A stretch of 11,923 nt of DNA, taken from Bacteroidota bacterium. Its GTDB lineage: Bacteria; Bacteroidota; Bacteroidia; Bacteroidales; Paludibacteraceae. The DNA is taken from positions 1-11,923 of the forward strand of contig JAFNAU010000029.1 in assembly GCA_017860335.1 (NCBI GenBank), written 5' to 3'. Position numbers and translations under genes: made by a program. Positions 7,654-11,923 of this stretch are shown in pieces (position 1 is the first letter of the stretch; every line of letters begins with the position of its first letter). The notes beneath the pieces are model-generated. The model searched no databases, was not told the origin of the DNA, and was given only the letters and a program-made list of their open reading frames with translations.

Positions 7654-8280
7654 CTATTTTAGCAGGCTTATAAATGTGCCTGCTCCCCCTATCAACATAA
7701 TTACAATTCCAGTAATCCGGTTGATAAGTTTCAACCCGCGGAAGTTGAATTTATTGCGAAAATGGTTAACTGAAAAGGTTAACAGGTTCCACCAGATCGA
7801 CGCACCTATCAATACGGAAAGCAATCCTACTATTAAAATCCAGATTGTGGTTCCGGGTACAACAAAATCAAACCGTGCAAAAAGCGCAATCAGTACAAAC
7901 AGAATCAGCGGATTGGATAAAGTTAGTCCAAATGAAGTAATATAATCGCTAAAAAGGGAATGATCTGATTTTTCGTGTGGGAGAGGTTGTGTCACAGGAT
8001 TACTTCTGAAAATCCAGAAACCGAAACCAATGACAATCAGGCTGCCGATAAGTTGAAGAATAAACCGGTATTCGTCTATAAAGCCGATGACAAAACTCAG
8101 AAAGAAAATAGTAATGACTGAATAAAGTAAATCTGAGGTTGTAGCGCCCAAACCTGTTATAAATCCATATTTGCGTCCATGGTTAAGTGTACGCTGAATA
8201 CACAACATACCAATTGGTCCCAGCGGAACCGAAATGCTTAATCCAATAATAATGCCTTTTAGTATAGTTGCAATCAGCAT
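7654..8280 (-). CDS. LysE-family membrane transporter (probable amino-acid exporter)
   Basis: 208 residues from ATG at 8280-8278. A GTG seven codons upstream is less likely because it overlaps the predicted promoter box. The protein is hydrophobic with about six TM segments. Near the N-terminus it has the LysE/RhtB hallmark GLSISVPLGPIGMLCIQRTL (13-32), followed by the glycine-rich GFITGLGATTSD (39-50). SNPLILFVLIALF (122-134) is the second conserved region. Members export amino acids or similar small molecules from the cytoplasm; the substrate cannot be predicted here. It converges on phoU and shows no Pho-box-like repeat, so membership in the phosphate regulon is not supported. Confidence 0.85.
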   Translation of the reverse strand: MLIATILKGIIIGLSISVPLGPIGMLCIQRTLNHGRKYGFITGLGATTSDLLYSVITIFFLSFVIGFIDEYRFILQLIGSLIVIGFGFWIFRSNPVTQPLPHEKSDHSLFSDYITSFGLTLSNPLILFVLIALFARFDFVVPGTTIWILIVGLLSVLIGASIWWNLLTFSVNHFRNKFNFRGLKLINRITGIVIMLIGGAGTFISLLK

Positions 8281-8300
8281 ATTAATCTCTATCAGTAACA

Positions 8301-8308
8301 CAAAGATA
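8301..8308 (-). promoter_or_regulatory. Minus-7 promoter box for the LysE-family gene
   Basis: On the - strand, 8308 to 8301 reads TATCTTTG, a perfect TAnnTTTG box, 20 bp upstream of the ATG at 8280. No well-placed minus-33 TTG is evident. The box supports the 8280 start over the GTG at 8301. Confidence 0.55.
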
Positions 8309-8453
8309 GAATATTATCACTCAACCGATAATGAAACTGCCCATTTTTTAACATTAATTGAATCTGCAACGTAATGTCATTAAAAAATCAATAAGAAGCA
8401 GATATTATCAGAATTTTAAGCAAAGTCACTCATAATGCTGAATTTATGAAATT

Positions 8454-9779
8454 CTACAGCAGATCACTGGCAAGTTCGGACAAATAACTACGTTCGCCTT
8501 TCACCAGATTAACATGTGCAAATACATCCTGACCTCGCATCCGGTCAATCATATATACCAGACCATTAGAAAGCATATCCAGATAAGGTGAATCTATTTG
8601 CTGAATATCACCGGTAAAAACTATCTTAGTACCTTCACCAGCCCGTGTTATAATGGTTTTCACCTCATGTGGCGTCAGGTTTTGGGCTTCATCAACAATA
8701 AAGAATGTCTCACTCAGACTTCGACCCCGGATGTAAGCAAGTGCTTCTATCACCAGTTGTCCGTTTTTCTGCATTTCTTCAATCAGCTTCACCTCTTTAC
8801 CCTGATATGAAAAATTATGTTTGATGACGTTCAAATTATCAAAAAGTGGTTGCATGTAGGGAGCTATTTTTTGTTTTTCGTCACCCGGCAAAAACCCGAG
8901 ATCTTTATTCGCCAGCGCCACAATGGGGCGTGCAAGCAGTATTTGTTTATACGAATCATTTTTTTGCAAAGCTGCCGCCAGAGCCAAAAGTGTTTTACCC
9001 GTACCCGACTTACCGGTGAGAGCAACCAGTTTCACTTCATCATCGAGCAATACATTCATGGCAAAAGCTTGTTCGGCATTTCGGGGTTCGATGCCAAAAC
9101 TACGGGATTTCTCCACCCTAATTACTTTATCTGTCTGAGGGACATAGCGTGCCAGTACACTTGAACGATTACTTTTAAGTATGAAACATTCCTGCGACTC
9201 CACATCCGACTTAAAATCAAAATCATCCAGAGGTATCCCTCCCTCGCCTGAATACATTCTATCAATCAGCTCAGGATTGACATTTTCATATACTTCGTGG
9301 TTTTTTTCAAAAACATTAATGTCCGTAACCTTATCATTGATATAATCCTCAGCCAAAATACCCAACGATAAAGCTTTCATTCTCAGATTTATATCCTTAC
9401 TCACCAAAATCGTTTTCATACCTTTCTTTTTCTGGCTCAACAGATAAGTATCGGCCAAAATTCGGTGATCGGCTGTACGGTCGGTAAATACTTTAGAAAT
9501 TGCATCGGGATATTCCGAACCGGCAATGATAAAAAGTCTGCCTTTCCCTTCACCTAATGAAGCTCCTTTTTTAAACAAATTTATATCTGAAATCAAATCC
9601 AGTTCACGTGTAAACTCCCGCGCATTGAAATTGATTTGTTCATTCCCCTTTTTAAAATGATCCAGCTCTTCAAGCACAACTATGGGTATATGAACATCAT
9701 TTTCTTCAAAGTTATGTAAGCAGTTATAATCGTGCAAAATAACATTAGTATCAATAACAAAATTCTTTTTCGTATCCAT
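8454..9779 (-). CDS. PIN-PhoH fusion ATPase (PhoH2/YlaK type)
   Basis: 441 residues. The N-terminal PIN nuclease domain covers about 6-150, with acidic residues in the expected places: VIDTNVILHD (Asp10), VLEELDHFK (Glu37/Glu38), TADHRILADTYLL (Asp104, Asp110) and SKDINLR (Asp129). A linker leads to a PhoH ATPase domain from about 232, with Walker A GKSGTGKT (256-263), ARPIVALANKDLGFLPGD (283-300) and Walker B FFIVDEAQ (359-366) followed by NLTPHEVKTIITRAGEGTK. PIN-PhoH proteins studied in mycobacteria unwind and cleave RNA. The PhoH name comes from the phosphate-starvation gene of E. coli, but most homologues have no clear phosphate link, and no Pho-box-like repeat is seen here. The role is inferred to be RNA processing or decay. 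Confidence 0.9.
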   Translation of the reverse strand: MDTKKNFVIDTNVILHDYNCLHNFEENDVHIPIVVLEELDHFKKGNEQINFNAREFTRELDLISDINLFKKGASLGEGKGRLFIIAGSEYPDAISKVFTDRTADHRILADTYLLSQKKKGMKTILVSKDINLRMKALSLGILAEDYINDKVTDINVFEKNHEVYENVNPELIDRMYSGEGGIPLDDFDFKSDVESQECFILKSNRSSVLARYVPQTDKVIRVEKSRSFGIEPRNAEQAFAMNVLLDDEVKLVALTGKSGTGKTLLALAAALQKNDSYKQILLARPIVALANKDLGFLPGDEKQKIAPYMQPLFDNLNVIKHNFSYQGKEVKLIEEMQKNGQLVIEALAYIRGRSLSETFFIVDEAQNLTPHEVKTIITRAGEGTKIVFTGDIQQIDSPYLDMLSNGLVYMIDRMRGQDVFAHVNLVKGERSYLSELASDLL

Positions 9780-9808
9780 GGTTTGAAAGATTTAAATGTA
9801 ATAAAGGG

Positions 9809-9839
9809 AAAAATTACTGTATTTATACGTTTGATCAAA
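9809..9839 (-). promoter_or_regulatory. Candidate phoH-family gene promoter
   Basis: Reading the - strand, TTTG (9839-9836), 19 nt, then TAATTTTT (9816-9809). The second element matches TAnnTTTG at 7 of 8 positions, and the spacing suits the Bacteroidota minus-33/minus-7 pair. The start site would be near 9802, about 23 nt before the ATG. The minus-33 element falls inside the palindrome at 9829-9840. Confidence 0.4.
9826..9833 (+). promoter_or_regulatory. Candidate + strand minus-7 box divergent from the phoH-family gene
   Basis: TACGTTTG matches TAnnTTTG exactly and half overlaps the palindrome at 9829-9840. No good minus-33 element lies at the right distance upstream. If active, it would transcribe toward the mini-ORF at 9901 and the terminator at 9980-10012. 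Confidence 0.3.
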
Positions 9840-9840
9840 C
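9829..9840. repeat. 12-bp perfect palindrome upstream of the phoH-family gene
   Basis: GTTTGATCAAAC is its own reverse complement and lies 50 bp upstream of the phoH-family start codon. It covers the proposed minus-33 element of that gene and part of the TACGTTTG box on the opposite strand, which is the position expected of an operator for a dimeric regulator. Confidence 0.5.
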
Positions 9841-9900
9841 TCTGAATAAAAGTTCTCCCCGTAAATATCGTAAGTTATTTTCAATTATCAATCAAAAAAA

Positions 9901-9975
9901 ATGATTAAAGTTTCGAATATTTTTGACCATTATCTCATGGTTTTGAAAAGGAAAAGGTTTTGTTCCTGCCAATAA
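9901..9975 (+). CDS. Possible 24-codon small ORF ahead of a terminator
   Basis: ATG at 9901 opens a 24-residue frame (starts MIKVSNIFDHYLM, ends RFCSCQ) that stops at TAA 9973-9975, five bases before a strong bidirectional hairpin. It could equally be the body of a small untranslated RNA or mere chance. It has no visible ribosome-binding site, which is uninformative in this phylum, and no recognisable domain. The only support is the placement between a candidate promoter box at 9826 and the terminator. Confidence 0.15.
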   Translation: MIKVSNIFDHYLMVLKRKRFCSCQ

Positions 9976-9979
9976 AAAC

Positions 9980-10012
9980 AAAAAACCGATAATTTGTTAT
10001 TATCGGTTTTTT
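9980..10012. terminator. Bidirectional Rho-independent terminator
   Basis: A perfect 14-bp stem: AAAAAACCGATAAT (9980-9993) pairs with ATTATCGGTTTTTT (9999-10012) around a TTGTT loop, with six A/T on each side. It ends the - strand transcript of the T9SS-type gene, whose stop is about 20 bp away, and would also stop any + strand transcript. Confidence 0.9.
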
Positions 10013-10033
10013 ACAATGTTTTCATTTGTCTGT

Positions 10034-10378
10034 TTACAGCATTATTTTTTGTGTAAACTTTCCTGCACGAACAATATAGATACCTTTGTTCAGATTTACC
10101 AGTGAAATGTTGGTTCCATTATATACTACTGTAAGGACTTTAGCGCCTAATGCACTGTAAATATCTATCTGTACTCCAATTTCCAGATTAGTAACATTTA
10201 GTGTCTTTCCGGAAATCGAGAACTTGGGAACGATCTCATTGTCCGAAGTCTTATTACTTTGTGTATTGTTTGTTTCGGTAGTATTCTTATCAAAAAGCGT
10301 CGAATTCTTTTGAGATTGAATTGCCGTTAATCCACAAAGTAAAAAAGTTAATATTAGAGTAAATTTTCTCATAGGCAT
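10034..10378 (-). CDS. Small secreted protein with a T9SS type A sorting domain
   Basis: 114 residues, or 112 if the second ATG at 10372 is used. It has a signal peptide about 1-22 (MRKFTLILTFLLCGLTAIQS). Cys15 lacks a convincing lipobox. A polar linker about 23-50 is rich in Asn, Thr, Ser and Lys (FDKNTTETNNTQSNKTSDNE). A C-terminal domain of about 60 residues begins FSISGKTLNV and ends NKGIYIVRAGKFTQKIML, the pattern of Por/type IX secretion C-terminal sorting domains. These domains direct cargo across the outer membrane and are normally cleaved during cell-surface attachment. Here no cargo domain precedes it, which is unusual. A terminator lies just downstream and a TATCTTTG promoter box upstream, so it is probably a single-gene transcript. 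Function unknown. Confidence 0.75.
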   Translation of the reverse strand: MPMRKFTLILTFLLCGLTAIQSQKNSTLFDKNTTETNNTQSNKTSDNEIVPKFSISGKTLNVTNLEIGVQIDIYSALGAKVLTVVYNGTNISLVNLNKGIYIVRAGKFTQKIML

Positions 10379-10390
10379 AATTTCTTTGTA

Positions 10391-10415
10391 CTTTGTAATT
10401 CTACCTACAAAGATA
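10391..10415 (-). promoter_or_regulatory. Minus-7 box overlapping an inverted repeat, T9SS-type gene promoter
   Basis: On the - strand, 10415-10408 reads TATCTTTG, a perfect TAnnTTTG box 29 bp before the first ATG. An inverted repeat, CTTTGTA (10391-10397) and TACAAAG (10406-10412) with an 8-bp spacer, overlaps the box and the expected start site, as an operator or a leader hairpin could. Confidence 0.5.
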
Positions 10416-10598
10416 ATGCAAAACTATATTATCTGTATCATTTTTATCCTAAATTTTTGATTTTACTATAGCTGAAGCCTCATATAACAACTATTTTATT
10501 CATTTCAATCGTTTCTTCAAAGCAAATACAGTCATTCTATGCACATTAAAAACTGTATAACATACGAATAAGGCATAAATTATTTGTTATTATTTCGC

Positions 10599-10606
10599 TA
10601 TCTTTG
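10599..10606 (+). promoter_or_regulatory. Minus-7 promoter box for glycogen synthase
   Basis: TATCTTTG matches TAnnTTTG exactly and lies 27 bp upstream of the ATG at 10634. A TTG at 10584-10586 is too close to act as a standard minus-33 element. The 255-bp region back to the T9SS-type gene contains the two divergent promoters and otherwise nothing I can identify. Confidence 0.55.
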
Positions 10607-10633
10607 CATGATTATTTTCAATTAATTACGCAG

Positions 10634-11923
10634 ATGAAAAGAACTGAACCGGAATATATTTTTGAGACAAGCTGGGAAGTATGTAATATGGTAGGCGGGA
10701 TTTACACCGTACTCTCGACACGTGCAGAAACATTATATAAAAAATTCAATGATAAATTGATCTTTATCGGACCAGATGTCTGGAAAGACACTGAATCTCC
10801 CTATTTCGAACCCTCAGACACATTACACAGTGAATGGAGAAACAACTTCACACAGAAAACGGGTCTGAATGTACGTTGTGGACGATGGAAAATTCCCGGA
10901 AATCCGCTGACTGTACTGGTCGATTTTACTCCATTGCTAAATCGCAAAAATGAAATATTCGGTCATATATGGGATAAATTCGGAGTTGATTCGCTGCATG
11001 GATATGGCGATTATGACGAATCGTCCATGTTTGGATATGCCACCGGTATGGTTATTGAAAGTTTTTACCGCTTTTACAATCTAAGTGCAGAAAACAATGT
11101 TATAGCACATTTCAATGAATGGATGACAACCTTCGGTGCATTTCATATAAAAGAAGTTGTCCCCGAAATTGCAACAGTGTTTACAACGCATGCTACTTCC
11201 ATCGGTCGATCCATAGCCGGCAACTACAAGCCTTTATATGACTATCTGACTGAATATAACGGCGATCAGATGGCTTTTGAACTGAATATGGTCGCAAAAC
11301 ATTCAACTGAAAAAACAGCGGCTCAAGTTGTGGACTGTTTTACTACCGTGAGCAATATCACCGCCAAAGAATGCAAACAATTGTTGGAGAAAACACCTCA
11401 CATTATAACTCCAAATGGTTTTGATGATTCCATCGTTCCAACCGGGAAAGCCTTCGATGCAAAGAGAAAAGCAGCCCGCGTCAGACTGAAAAAAGTTGCC
11501 GAAACACTCCTTGGTTACAAACTGAAAAACAATGTGTTATTTATCAACACTGCAGGACGTTACGAATACAAAAATAAGGGCATTGACACGTTCATCGAAT
11601 CTCTGAAAAGTCTTACCAATCATCCTGACCTAAACAAGGAAGTGGTGGCTTTTATCATGGTTCCCGCGCATATTATTGGCCCAAGAGCTGATCTGGCTGC
11701 CGGCCTGAATGGCTCAGATGTAACCATTGATTACTGGAATAAACATACCACACACGAACTGTATGATTATCAGTATGACCAGGTTATTTCAGCACTTCGT
11801 TGGTTTCATTTTACCAATCTGCCGAACGAAAAGGTGAAAGTAATTTTTGTACCATCCTATCTTAACGGAAATGATGGCATCTTCAACATGACATACCTGG
11901 ACTTACTCATTGGTATGGATGTT
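10634..11923 (+). CDS. GT3-family (eukaryote-like) glycogen synthase, 3' partial
   Basis: An open frame of 430 codons runs off the right edge. It begins at ATG 10634, 27 bp after a promoter box. The sequence follows the glycogen synthase family of yeast and animals rather than bacterial GT5 GlgA: FETSWEVCNMVGGIYTVL (10-27), IAHFNEWM (157-164), VFTTHATSIGR (180-190), FTTVSNITAKE (235-245), TPNGFD (256-261), NTAGRYEYKNKGIDTFIESL (297-316), VVAFIMVPA and KVIFVPSYLNGNDGIFNM. The yeast enzyme starts almost identically (FETATEVANRVGGIYSVL). It should extend alpha-1,4-glucan from a nucleotide-sugar donor; UDP- versus ADP-glucose cannot be decided here. The catalytic C-terminal part with the EPWGYTPAE-type motif lies outside. 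Between VVAFIMVPA and the LRWFHFTN element only about 50 residues are present, shorter than I recall for the eukaryotic enzymes. Confidence 0.92.
   Translation, partial: MKRTEPEYIFETSWEVCNMVGGIYTVLSTRAETLYKKFNDKLIFIGPDVWKDTESPYFEPSDTLHSEWRNNFTQKTGLNVRCGRWKIPGNPLTVLVDFTPLLNRKNEIFGHIWDKFGVDSLHGYGDYDESSMFGYATGMVIESFYRFYNLSAENNVIAHFNEWMTTFGAFHIKEVVPEIATVFTTHATSIGRSIAGNYKPLYDYLTEYNGDQMAFELNMVAKHSTEKTAAQVVDCFTTVSNITAKECKQLLEKTPHIITPNGFDDSIVPTGKAFDAKRKAARVRLKKVAETLLGYKLKNNVLFINTAGRYEYKNKGIDTFIESLKSLTNHPDLNKEVVAFIMVPAHIIGPRADLAAGLNGSDVTIDYWNKHTTHELYDYQYDQVISALRWFHFTNLPNEKVKVIFVPSYLNGNDGIFNMTYLDLLIGMDV

Noticed and set aside
8281..8301. Longer LysE-family start at GTG 8301
   Set aside because: It lies within the TATCTTTG promoter box; ATG 8280 gives a typical family N-terminus.
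8351..8403. Weak inverted repeats (ACATTA/TAATGT, ATCTGC/GCAGAT) after the phoH-family gene
   Set aside because: Six-base arms with long loops and no T tract on the - strand; not convincing as a terminator.
9797..9803. TGTAATA just upstream of the phoH-family gene
   Set aside because: A single copy without a partner at 11 bp and without suitable promoter spacing; not evidence that this gene belongs to the Pho regulon.

Overview
The window reads as a chromosomal segment from a member of the Bacteroidota, probably of the order Bacteroidales. Four observations point there. Perfect TAnnTTTG minus-7 promoter boxes sit upstream of five genes. Shine-Dalgarno sequences are essentially absent. One small protein ends in a type IX secretion (T9SS) sorting domain. 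The glycogen synthase is of the GT3, eukaryote-like type common in this phylum. I see no rRNA, tRNA, CRISPR array, insertion sequence or integrase.

Positions 1-7629 form a phosphate-starvation locus on the + strand: a PhoR-like sensor histidine kinase (5' end cut off by the window, closed by a hairpin terminator); an OprO/OprP-type outer-membrane porin with its own promoter and terminator; then pstS, pstC, pstA, pstB and phoU. Upstream of both the porin and pstS lie two TGTAAyA direct repeats 11 bp apart, at exactly the same distance from a TAATTTTG minus-7 box. This matches the architecture of the E. coli Pho box and is probably the binding site of the response regulator partnered with the kinase. 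Phosphate would pass the outer membrane through the porin, be bound by periplasmic PstS and be pumped in by PstCAB, with PhoU linking transport to kinase signalling. A strong hairpin between pstS and pstC probably raises binding-protein output above that of the permease.

The most unusual item is PstC (401 codons). Its first periplasmic loop, between TM1 and the standard permease core, carries about 95 residues that look like one lobe of the adjacent PstS (19 of 35 residues identical over one stretch), but without the phosphate-binding Ser-Gly-Thr loop.

Positions 7654-10378 lie on the - strand: a LysE-family exporter, a PIN-PhoH RNA-processing ATPase, and a 114-residue secreted protein that is little more than a signal peptide, a polar linker and a T9SS sorting domain. 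Between the last two is a 12-bp palindrome overlapping predicted divergent promoter elements, a possible 24-codon ORF, and a strong bidirectional terminator.

From 10634 to the right edge, on the + strand, is the first 430 codons of a GT3 glycogen synthase, divergent from the T9SS-type gene. No gene-free stretch exceeds 300 bases.
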